From NCBI RefSeq assembly GCF_904849725.1, contig NC_058524.1, positions 492,002,263 to 492,066,262 of the forward strand: a stretch of DNA of 64,000 bases. The letters run 5' to 3'. This DNA is from Hordeum vulgare subsp. vulgare (Eukaryota > Streptophyta > Magnoliopsida > Poales > Poaceae). The position numbers and the translations under genes were made by a program. Below the pieces are notes generated by a model that worked only from the letters and a program-made list of their open reading frames with translations, did not search any database and had not been told where the DNA came from. This document shows, in pieces, positions 22,893 through 32,999 of this stretch; positions within the stretch are counted from its first letter, which is position 1, and every line of letters starts with the position of its first letter.

Positions 22893-22987
22893 AGTACCCC
22901 ATATGTCCTATTTTTAGCACAGTCATGCTAAAATTCACGGAAAATTTCAGCATGACCTTTGCTGAAAATAGGACATATGGAGTACCC
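22893..22987. repeat. Long inverted repeat (hairpin) upstream of the TNPA-like gene
   Basis: The left arm 22893-22919 contains CCATATGTCCTATTTT and the right arm 22960-22987 its complement AAAATAGGACATATGG. An inner pairing TCATGCT/AGCATGA extends the structure. The arms are about 27 bp with two or three mismatches. It could be a cruciform or hairpin transcript source. Confidence 0.7.
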
Positions 22988-25900
22988 GAATTTGCCGGAA
23001 CGGAAATTAATCGACATTCCGGCAAACTCAAGGGCCTCTCGGGGTACCTTCAAAATCATCACGACACGATGGTCGGAAACAAAACCCAGCAAACTAGCAC
23101 CACAATGTGCCTCTCATACCATATGGTCCTCTTATTTGGTGTGTTGTTTCTCCAGTTTTCAGTTCTGTTCCATTTCATGTTTAGTATCCTTTGGTTAGTC
23201 CCCTGTCATACTAATATAATGAATATTTTATACTACCTTGAAGGCTAGTGCACTGGTCTTGTTTCTGAATCTGCCCAAGGTTAGTGGACTGAATGTCACT
23301 GGCTCCTGCACATAGAGCCCTACATTACTCTTAGTCTGGACCATTGCATTTGCTGTATATCTACCAAAGTCGTTCAGTATTCATTGGTGCATTGGTCAGT
23401 GGTGGTACTGGGTCACTTCTTTCTAGTATTGATATTACATGTACTTGCTTGATCATTCAGCTAGCAAACTTTATACCAGGAGCAGTATCTAGCAAACCTA
23501 CGAGTGGCCTGGCAACTTGGCAAAGCAAGGCCTGCTAATTTGTAACTTATGTCATCCAATCTTAAAAAAACCCCATTTTCCTGTCCTGAACTAGTAAAAG
23601 TAAGATTATGACTTCATTTTCCTCACTATAAACTGTAGCGTACTTGACATATTTTTAATCAATTTCGAATATAGCCTTAGGACAGTATGGTGCATCAGAT
23701 ATTATGTGTTAACTAAACTTATAGCCGTTCAAATCAGCCCTGTGTACAAGTCCTTCCAGACCTATATACTTGTATCATTTCAGAACCAAAAAGGAAAAGT
23801 TATGTAATAGAATGTAGTAAGTGATGCCATTTTCCTATTTTCTTAGCAAGCATCTTCCTATTTAACAATACATAGCAGTTGTTGCATCATGTATGGCTGA
23901 CGAGCGATGGCTACTGGAGTACCTAGCAAACATCAGCTCAACTGTCGCCGTTGTGCTTCTTATTGCTCCAAGGTTTTATGTTTCTCCTCTGTTATCTCTG
24001 TAACGCAAATTCATATGGTCTATGTCAGAAAATACAAATAAGAGGATGTAGAAATCGTACAGATCAAGTAGATTTTGAGGTTCCAAAGGCTATTTTTGCA
24101 AAGGTGATTGAAATTGTTCCATTTATACCTTCTATTTCTCACACAAATTTGTGCCCAGCGCTGTGTTTCGTTGCACTAGTATCTGACAGATACAAAGTAT
24201 AAAACCCCAATGTTCCACAGTAGCACTATAGCAATTGTCATACCATATACACATCTTACTACAAATTCTACAGCATTCAGAAATATGATGTTGACAGTTC
24301 TTTCTTTACCAACCCAGTATATATAGTTGCAACCATAAATTACTGCTACAAGCAAATCAGCAGACTAAAATTCAGATGGATAGAAAACATTGTAGACAAA
24401 AACACTCGACGACACATAAAGGAAACAGAGATTGCCAACAATTCACGTTGATTTTTTTCTGAAGGAAAAGGTAAAGCACCTGCCCTGTTCTGCAATAAAC
24501 TGACAGATGGACTCCACCTACTACTGTCGTTCTCTTGCAGATGAAGGCTGGTTGACAACTCTTGGAAATATCTGCACTTGGGAGATTTAATATGCAAAGA
24601 GAGGACTAAATTATGTCTTTGAAAAAGTCATGCATCTAAAGGAAGCAAGATCAATAAATCATTGACGAAGCAAGACAAACGTGTTGCTCCCAATTTGATA
24701 AAGTGAACAGAGAAGATGAAGACATATGGAAACACTACATTTAGTTATAAATATATCAAAACCAAAGTGATTTGTGTCACACTTGTGGCACTTATCATTT
24801 GGGTTGTGCTTTCAGTTAAATGAGAGACGTAATAGTTTTTTAGGTAAGGCGGTTGAAGATTGAGTTATAATAAGAAGAATAAAAGAACAGAAAACGATGG
24901 AAAGGGAAAAATTGAGCCGAGTGTGGTTCTTTAGTTCTGTCTCTCATGCCTCGAACGACATGTAGGAGACGAGGAGAGGCCAATGGCGAAGTGATAAAAA
25001 TCGAAATAGACAAGTTCTTTTGGTGGCTTAAAAAAGATAAGTTGCCTCCTCTCCAGTTTTTCTCATAAATCAACTCTTCTATTTATTGGGGCTTTTAGTT
25101 ACAGAATAACTAATTTATAAACCTTAAAAAAATTGAGAGCAGGTCATTTTTAAAGCTGAAGAGAGGCTGCTTATCTTTTAAGCCGCCCAAAGAAACTAAC
25201 CCTGAATATTGATCAGAGCTGTCTGGAGGTCAAGTACACTTCTAACAACCATAAATGTCAAAGGTATTTATCATGTCCTTCATGTTTATATTTCCTAACG
25301 CGAGAAGCCATATATATATATTAACTAAGTTCAAGACTTGTAGGAACAACTAGAGAGAAAATTAAAATTACAAACAAGCCCAAGGAGACTTCGTCACCTT
25401 CTTTAACCTGCACAAGTCAATGACATATCGTGAGCCTAGCTCAATGCAATACCTGCTCTGCACTGTCGGAGCTAGAAAGTCTTTGTCAGTACAGTGGCCG
25501 AGAAATCGCAGAAAGAGAACCAATCTGTAGACAGGAAACAGGAACCAAACAATATATCAGTAAAAATAATGCAACAACAATCTATCTAATACTTACTTTA
25601 CTAACAGTAAAAAAACAAATGGAAGTGGTGAAGGAGAGAACTAATGGACTCAGTTTCATATTCACAATTTCACCTATGATGAGTTCATACAGAAAGTGGT
25701 GAAGCAAGTGCAGGCTGAATCTAAAAGAGATTACGAAAAGCAAATCTGTGTCTTGAATCTTGATACTGCATAAGGCCGCGCTTGCATTCGGTGTAATATA
25801 TTACGGAGGTTTGTAACCTAAACGTGTATTTTACTGGCCGCTGACCAAATTGCGGATGCAAATGAAACGACGGACCCAGGCGTGTAACTTCTACAAGAGT

Positions 25901-26642
25901 ATTTAAAAGAAAAACGGTGATCCAAACAGAGCCTAACTGGTTTTGGGATCTTGCTAATACACTAATTCTAGAATAAATAGACAAAAATGGGCTGGACCAT
26001 CTAACATCCAAACATATCAGGAGGACCTGAGGATTCTTCACTCCAAACAATAGCTGAACAACTACCGGTATACCCTTTTACAGACAAAATCTCTTGTCGA
26101 AAACACAAGACGGGAAGCATCAAAACTAGCAGAAGTCTACCTAGCTAACATTCTCAATGATCAGGAGTTTTAGGAGTTCAATGACGAATCACACAGATGA
26201 ACAAATGACATGCTTATCTGCAGAAAAACCACGGGAACTACTAGTTTTTACCTGGCTATTTACTGGTGATGCGCTGCAGGGGCGGAGGAAGGGGCACCGC
26301 CGGTGGAGAGGACGACGATGGCGTGGGTCTTGCAGGGGGACTTGAGCTGGCGGCCAAGGACGGTGAGGTCGGGGAGGTGGTGGCCCTCCACGGCAACGGA
26401 GCTAGGGTTCGGGAGACGCCGGGCGCTGCTGGGCGGTGGAAAGGGGGTAGGGGGAGGCCGCGGGAGAAGAGAGGAGGGGGCGGTTGGGTGCGCGGCTTCG
26501 GGGCTGGAGAAAACCCTAGCACCGCCATAGCTCCATGGGTTGCATGGACGAAGGTGGGGGAAGGGGTGGGCGGGGTCTCCTGGACGATGGCGCGCGAGGG
26601 AGGGCAGATCGAGTAGAGGCACACAAGGGCAGTCGGGTTAGG
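22988..26642. other. Gene-like, intron-rich DNA inside the CACTA, possible captured host sequence
   Basis: This AT-rich stretch is unlike the coding parts of the CACTA and shows no LTRs or known transposon genes. It contains exon-like islands bounded by splice consensus sites: 23879-23972 on +, 25453-25524 on -, and a GC-rich first-exon-like block at 26256-26669 on -. CACTA elements are known to capture host fragments. Because the islands lie on both strands there may be more than one source. No gene could be named. Confidence 0.35.
23879..23972 (+). pseudogene. Exon-like fragment of an unrecognised gene
   Basis: 94 bases between an acceptor-like ACATAGCAG and a donor-like CCAAG|GTTTTA. One frame is open throughout and includes MADERWLLEYLANISS followed by TVAVVLLIAPR, a hydrophobic helix-like end. 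I do not recognise the protein. A spurious match to splice consensus is possible. Confidence 0.3.
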
Positions 26643-26669
26643 AATGGCACACCCTGAGCGGTGCGCCAT
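26256..26669 (-). pseudogene. GC-rich first-exon-like ORF with plastid-transit-like composition
   Basis: From an internal ATG near 26542 the minus strand reads MAVLGFSPAPKPRTQPPPP and continues rich in Ser, Pro, Ala and Arg, as in grass first exons that encode chloroplast transit peptides. A second frame over the same block ends in LPDLTVLGRQLKSPCKTHAI. A donor-like GTAAATA or GTAAAAA follows near 26235-26260. It lies within the CACTA, downstream of the transposase. It is possibly a captured exon; the protein is not recognised. Confidence 0.35.
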
Positions 26670-26712
26670 TAGAATGTTTTTTATATACTAATGGCGCATG
26701 TACATGAAGTGC
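26643..26712. repeat. Internal copy of the CACTA subterminal motif
   Basis: GGTGCGCCATTAG and ACTAATGGCGCA occur here, far from either end, between the transposase and the TNPA-like gene. It may mark the remnant of another CACTA end or an internal binding site. Confidence 0.65.
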
Positions 26713-26765
26713 GCCTTCTCTACCTTGTTAATCTCCGAAGTAGTAGTGCAGTGTGCGTGGGTTTT

Positions 26766-26815
26766 GGTGCTAGCAGGAGGTGGCGGGTTCAATCCCCCCT
26801 CAGCACCCTTTTTAG
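26766..26815 (+). other. Truncated tRNA-like/pol III B-box segment
   Basis: GGTGCT at the left pairs with AGCACC at the right. Between them is GGGTTCAATCCCCC, close to the pol III B box and T-arm, and CCTTTTT follows like a pol III stop. About 50 nt is too short for a tRNA, so it is a tRNA or SINE relic at best. Confidence 0.3.
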
Positions 26816-27175
26816 GGTTATTTCTTGTGCTGGTTTCGTGTGCTGGTTTATTTTTTTCTATGCATTGTTTTCTTGTGCTGGTTGCACCTTGGTTTGAGAA
26901 GTTGATGTTGTGGTGTGCATCACACCATGACGGTGATTTATCTTCCCTCACAACAACATCTAGTGCCTAGTATATTTATTTTAAGTTTGCAAGTAGATGC
27001 CTATGAATAGGACTTGAATCTTGTGAATAGGTGTTCTAGTGGTAAGTATGCCGACGGCGGTGGCGGTGGAGCGGGGGAGGGTGCGGGGGGTGCTCGACGG
27101 CGAGGGGGATCTTGCGAGGGGGGATAGCGATCGAGATGGAGGGGGATCGAGATCGAGTGTCTTCATGAATATTCA

Positions 27176-27206
27176 ATATTTTTTCATATTGAATATGAAA
27201 AAATAT
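27176..27206. repeat. Perfect 15-bp palindrome after the transposase gene
   Basis: ATATTTTTTCATATT, one G, then its exact complement AATATGAAAAAATAT. It lies about 75 bases beyond the transposase stop, in the presumed 3' untranslated region. Confidence 0.7.
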
Positions 27207-27279
27207 CATCAAATTTGAAAATGTAGAAATACAATCGAGAAATGAAGGCTACACTTTAAATACAATCGATCTTAGCTAG

Positions 27280-30200
27280 CTATCTGTTCACAATCTTCTT
27301 GCCCTTATTTTTCGCAAATGGAGTTCTTCTCTTGAACGGACGTCCTTTAGGTAGGGTGGTCCTGCTTCTTCTTGTGGTGTATGCTGGTACTTCATCATCA
27401 TCGTCATGTTCCATCTTCGGGTCACCGTACTTCTCGATGTCTTGCTCATTGGCGACTCCATCCATTCCGATGATCTTACTTTTGCCTCTCCTCACGACAA
27501 CACGACTGGGCTTTGGCGGGTCGGTAATGAAGAAGCATTGGTCCACTTGGGAAGCCAGTACCCATGGCTCATTTTTTGTGGTGACGTTTGCGCCCGCGTT
27601 CTTGGATTTGGCTTCGGGTATAACCATGGTGGTGAAATACCGGTCTTCTTTTATGACGCTCTTGGTACATCTGACACGGAACATCGAGACCTTCTCTCCA
27701 GCGTAGCTCAGCTCCCAGATCTCCTAGATCCTTCCGTAGTATCTGTCCTTGTCGTTACCGGTGTAGGATTCCATCGTTACCTAGGAGTTCTGATAACCAT
27801 CGCTCTTCATGTCCTTTCCCTCGGTGTAGAATGTGTAGCCGTTGATATCGTATGCCTCATACGTCATTAGGTTGTGCTCGACGCCCTGTGACAAGGCGAA
27901 TATGAGTTGTTCTTCCGCGGAAGAATCCTCATGTAAAGGGTACGACAGAAGCTTCTGCTTGAACCAACACGTGAAACATGAGTTGTGCTCTTTGATTATA
28001 TCTCCGTCCGTCCTCTCTTGGCCTCGGTCATTGTACGTCTTCTCAATAAAGGTTTTGTGCTATACGACCCAAGGATCGACCACGTCTATGTGTTGTAGTG
28101 CGACTAGGTTTGCTCTTTCAAAGTCGGCGAGTCGACCCTCAAAGTCGACATGCATTTCGCGATGACTCTCACGGTGACCCCATCCAGCGAGCCTGTCGAG
28201 GTGCCTGTTGACGGGCAGATGAACGGGGTTCTCGATGCCTAGATAATTCGTGCAGTAGGATATGCACTCCTCAGTCAGAAAGCCCCTGGCTATGCTTCCC
28301 TCTGGACGTGACATGTTGCGAACGTATCCTTTGATGACACCATTCATCTTTTCGAACGACATCATGCTGTGCAGGAACGTCGGCCCGAGTTGGATGATAT
28401 CCTCCACGATATGGACCAGCAGATGCACCATAACGTCGAAGAATGCGGGCGGGAAGTACATCTCACACTTGCATAGTATCACCACGATCTCTTCCTGTAG
28501 CCTTCTGAGTTGCCTCATGCCAAACGACTTCCAAGAGATGGCGTAGAAAAAGTTGAATAGGCCAAATAGCATTTCACGGACGTGCATGTCCATGATCCAA
28601 TAGATTGCAACTGGAAGTATCTGCGTCATCAGCACGTGACAGTCGTGAGACTACATCCCGCTGAACTTCTACTTCGCTGAGTCTAGGTATCTGCTTATCC
28701 TCCCCGCGTAACGTAAAGAAGTTTTACTCCTACGAGGCAGGTGAAAAACTGATTGATCTCCTCCTGACTTAGAGTGAAGCACGCGGGAGAGAAGTCATTT
28801 CCGGTCTTCTTGGCCTTTTTGCCTTTGCGACGACTTTCCGTGTCCTGCTTCGCCTCATCATCATCATCATTATCATTGTTATTAGCGTGAAGCTCGTCCC
28901 TGATGCCCATTGATTTCAAGTCTGCCCTTGCTTTTGGTCCATCTTTGGTCCTCTCTGGCATGTTGAGCAGGGTACCAAGCAGACTCTCGCACATGTTCTT
29001 CGTGATATGCATGATATCAAGGCAGTGAGGCACACGGAGGATCTTCCTGTATGACAAGTCCCAGAAAACAGACCTCGTTTTCCATACCTTCAGCAGCGGC
29101 TCTCGCGCCTTTCGCTTCTTTCCCGGCTCTGGCGCCTTTCCCGGTGGTGGGCACTCTTTCCAATTTCTCAACGGCTCGTATATTTCCTCGCCGCTCCTCA
29201 TAAGGGGCCGTCTTCGGGCTTCGGTTTCACCATCGAATAGATCCTTGCGTTTTCTCCATGAGTCATCGTCACGAAGCCAACTTCGATGTCACCATGAACA
29301 CGGTTGTTGAAGACCTGGGATCTCTATCTAGCTGGCGATACATTGTGTCATCCATGCACGTGACGCATCCAAAAAATCTGTGGACCACCTGCCCCGCGAC
29401 ATATCCGTAACCGAGATAACCGTGCACCGTCGTGAGTAGTGCGGCTCTCATCGGGAAATGTTCTTTCTCTGCGGCGTCCCACGTATTGGCTGGCGTTTTC
29501 CACAGCATGGCTAGCTCCTCTTTCAGCAGCCCGAGATACAGATTGATGTCGTTCCCTGGTTGTTTCGTCCCTTCAATTAGCATACTCATGTGAATGTACT
29601 TCCTCTTCATGCACAACCAGGGGGGAAGGTTGTACATCCACACAAACACAGGCCAGGTGCTATGTGTGCTTCTCTGGTTGCCAAACGGATTGACTCCATC
29701 GGTGCTCACATCCAGCACGATGTTCCTTGGATCGTCCCCAAATTCTGGGTACTCGAAGTTCAACGCTTGCCACTGGCTCGCATCCTTAGGGTGACTTAGC
29801 ATCTTGTCTTTTTTATTTATCTCTGGATCATTTCCGTCATCCCCTCGCTTTTTCTCCTCCCTATCCGCGTGCCAATGCATGAGCTTTGCTACCTTAGGGT
29901 CCACGAAATACCGTTGTAGATGAGGAGTGATCGGAAAGTACCACACCACTTTTCAAGGAGCTTTCTTCCTCTTCTTGTATAGACTGACGCTGCACACCGG
30001 ACATATGGTAGACTCCGCGTGCTCGTCGTGATAGATGATGCAATTGTTCATGCACACATGGTATTTCACGTGCGGTAAATCCAGAGGACACACGATTTTC
30101 TTCGCCTCCTCGAAACTGGTCGGGCACTTGCTCCCCTTGGGAAGACGTTCATGCCAGAATGACATGTTCTCGTCGAAGAATGCGTCGGTCATTTTGTGTT

Positions 30201-30766
30201 TTACCTTCATCTCCAGAGCCATGAGCGTTACATTCAGGCGGGTATCCTCGGGCCTGCATCCTTCATACAATGGACTAACCGCGTCTATCTCCAGTTGATC
30301 CAGCTTGGCTTTCTCTCAGGCGGCAGCTCTTGCGTTATCCGTCTGCTTGAGAAGCAGCTCTTGAATACGAGGGTCCTACACCCAGGCCATCGATGGTCCA
30401 TCTTCGTCTGCTCTGGCATCTTCATCTTCATGATCATGCCATTCGTCTGCTCCGGCATCTTCCTCATCATCATGTCCGGCATCTTCTACATGATGACTGT
30501 GTCCTGGAAATTCTTCGTCTTCTCGCCCGCCCTCGCCGCGGTTGTCTTGCTCATGCACTTCCTCATTTTTTCCCGACCCCCATGGATGACTTCATAATCA
30601 TCTTCATCACCTTGACACGGACCTTTATGGAATCCGGGTCCATAAGGCTCTTCAGCTTGCATCTTCGACACGGACATGTTATCTCCGTCTCGTTCTTTTG
30701 AAGCATCTCAGCCTTCGTGGAGCTCAAAAACCTATTCACGATGCCTTCGGCCATCGTGCGGGCCAT
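27280..30766 (-). pseudogene. CACTA TNP2-type transposase, decayed
   Basis: The start ATG at 30766 (MARTMAEGIVNRFLSS) opens a transposase-associated domain with CPCRRCKLKSLMDPDS. A frameshift moves the next part (DEDDYEVIHGG) to another frame. The main Transposase_21 core follows at 30270-29269 (VWYFPITPHLQRYF; FEYPEFGDDPRNIVLDVSTD; WMYNLPPWLCMKRKYI), broken by TGA at 29955-29953 where an Arg codon (CGA) is likely. A frameshift near 29280 leads to 29201-28695 (LRVPHCLDIMHITKNMCE). Two TAGs follow (28671-28669 and 28653-28651), then the DUF4218-like part (YFPPAFFDVMVHLLVHIVEDI) and a C-terminal part ending KGKKIVNR at 27280. The protein would recognise the TIRs and cut. At least four stops and two frameshifts show it is inactive. 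Confidence 0.88.
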
Positions 30767-31251
30767 GGTCTCCTGCGGAGTAAAGCAAAACGATATTTTA
30801 GAACCAAAATTTTATTTGGCATGACTTTGCCTAAAAATAGGACTAAAAAGAATGCATAGTGCCAAATCCTCGCCGAAACGGAAATGAATCAACATTCCGA
30901 GAAAATATTGGCAACTATCACATTTCAAATACCGGTACCTGCAAACACAAACATATATGCAACATCACAAACATATGCAACACCACAAACATACGTAGAT
31001 CTAGCTAGGCCATAAAAAGTGCATGTGCATGTTGTTGGAGGGAGAAAAAAGTAGATCTACAACATAAAAGCTTTCCCCTTACTTACCTACCAAAAAAGGT
31101 AATTTAGCCACTTAATTTGGGTGAATCTATGATGCAAATGAGGTGAGGAGGAGGAGGCACCCGAGACAAGCTTGGAGGAGGAGGTGGAGAGAATGAAAGT
31201 GGGGAAAGTGAGTGTGGTAGGTGGCCGTCCAAAATATCTAGCTGGTCCCAG
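30767..31251 (-). other. Upstream region of the CACTA transposase, non-coding
   Basis: This is the presumed promoter and leader of the transposase. A block at about 30815-30950 (TTTGCCTAAAAATAGGAC and GAAACGGAAATGAATC) resembles 22955-23060 upstream of the TNPA-like gene, so the two genes share leader-like sequence. Short direct repeats of AACA.CACAAACATA occur at 30950-31000. Confidence 0.5.
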
Positions 31252-31712
31252 GTTACTAATGGCGCACCACCTACATATGCGCCATTAGTAACCATGGTTA
31301 CTAATGGCGCACCTTCTATTGTGCGCCATTAGTAGTTTGCAAAAAAATAAAAAAAATTATAGTAGTGGCGCACCACCAACTAACGCGCCATTAGTAATCC
31401 TGGTTACTAATGGCGCACCAGCTGTGGTGCGCCATTATTAGTTTTGCAAAAAAAAATTATAGTAGTGGCGCACCACCAACAGATGCGCCATTAGTAACCC
31501 TGGGTTACTAATGGCACACCAGCTGCTGGTGCCCATTAGTAGTTTTGGAAAAAAATATAGTAGTGGCGCACCGAGTGTGTGGTGCGCCATTAGTGTCCAT
31601 CACACTAATGGCACACCTGCAGATGGTGCGCCACTACTATATAGTAGTGGCGCACTACTTGTCTGGTGCGCCATTAGTGTCTATATCATCTATAGCCCTT
31701 TTCCTAGTAGTG
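31252..31712. repeat. Right CACTA end: TIR and subterminal repeats
   Basis: Alternating ACTAATGGCGCACCA and TGCGCCATTAGTA motifs are separated by short A-rich spacers (GCAAAAAAA). They end in CTATAGCCCTTTTCCTAGTAGTG, 23 bases of which 31695-31712 match the left TIR, followed by the GTA duplication. This is the 5' (transposase-proximal) end of the element. Confidence 0.88.
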
Positions 31713-31715
31713 GTA

Positions 31716-32984
31716 GATACACCATACTTTTCATGTTTGTGTTTAGTTCTTCCCTCAACCCCGGAGTTGGCTAGAATGAGCGGTGTGGAGTTGACCCATG
31801 TGAGATGGTATCTTTGATGAGATAGGGTGATGTCGTCCCGAGTTAGAGGTCGGACTATTGGCATCTAAGGAATGTGCTTAGAGATAAGATGATAACTGTT
31901 CACCCACATCCTAAGTTCCTTGACACCCTAAGCTTCACCAAGCCACAAGATGGATGGATTACGACCATAGAAAACGACTCGAATTCGTTGGAATATGGCT
32001 AGTACCCCACCCATAGCAAGATCCCGATCCCCTCACCTGTCACATGAGTTCTGTGCTTATGTAATGATTGGAGAAATATGTTGTTGTCCTCGCGGATGAC
32101 ATGCTTATTCACCAGTAAGACGACGAACACCTCGGTCCTGTTTAAATGAGTCACAGACTCCGTAGATTGTGACACTCCAGCAACCGAAGACAATTTCCCG
32201 CAAGCATGATGAAGCATCAACATGATCAAGGACCCACGACGACGGAGAAGAAACAACACATTTTATTGCAACTCCTACGTCAACTACGCCGACTACGACA
32301 TGCAAGACAATAAGACCAGCAAGGACAGACGCACCGGGAGCAACCTCCACGCGGACCACGACTATGTTCACAGCCACACACACATCAACACCTAACCAGT
32401 TGCCACAATGGCACACCTCGGTTCCTTCGTAAGAAGAAACCGCATATGTATTTATTCGCGGAGACACCGCTAGCACACTAACACCACACGTACACTGAGA
32501 AGTTGCCTAATCAACATGAACCCTGCCGCCACGGAGAGCCGCCATCCAGGCAACAACATCATGACGATCATCGTGGACGATCGCGCAGTACAACATCGAG
32601 ACCCCGACCATCAACTTCACCGTTCCGGACAGGAAGATTATGAGCCACCCCGGGTCTCGTCCGCCATTGGCATCCCTCCTCAAGCACCTGCAAGAGAAGA
32701 AGGAGGAAGAGGACCGGAGAAGCAGCAAGGGACGAGGCCGGGTGGGATTACGAGAAGGACTCCCTGGCCGGAGTGGGTGCCAAGCACCAGGTACAATTAG
32801 CAACCAGGTATTGCAATTTTCCTTCCTCCAACATCTTCGTGGAACGCAGATGCACCAATAAGTGGCATTCTTGCGGTGACCACACCGGACCGCGTGTTTA
32901 GAAAATTGATATCGATGTGTTCAACAACATAGCAGGAGCAGGCCCTTGTATTCACATTAACAAATCTCGGGGACGATATTTTCT
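31716..32984 (+). other. Right internal segment of the LARD-like element, non-coding
   Basis: This continues the outer element after the CACTA. It has no ORF with recognisable gag or pol sequence; frames of up to about 120 codons occur on both strands. It ends at the polypurine tract and 3' LTR. Confidence 0.6.
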
Positions 32985-32999
32985 TAAGGGGGTAAGGTC
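32985..32999 (+). other. Polypurine tract of the LARD-like element
   Basis: AAGGGGGTAAGG directly precedes the 3' LTR start (TC then TATAACACCCTG), as expected for a + strand element. Confidence 0.75.

Larger units (their letters stand above)
3746..31712 (-). mobile_element. CACTA (En/Spm-type) DNA transposon with a nested Copia element
   Basis: The right end reads, on the minus strand, CACTACTAGGAAAAGGGC. The left end reads CAGTACTAGGAAAAGGCC, a terminal inverted repeat with one change in the CACTA motif. Both ends are flanked by GTA (3743-3745 and 31713-31715), the 3-bp target duplication expected for CACTA elements. Subterminal regions hold many copies of an ACTAATGGCGCACCA-type motif in both orientations. 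Genes read leftward: a TNP2-type transposase, a TNPA-like/Ulp1-like gene and a small viroplasmin-like ORF. Without the Copia the element is about 13.9 kb. It is inserted in the internal domain of the LARD-like element. The transposase is decayed, so it is no longer autonomous. Confidence 0.92.

Noticed and set aside
26266..26616. 116-codon plus-strand ORF rich in Gly/Arg
   Set aside because: Antisense of the GC-rich first-exon-like block; composition follows from GC bias.
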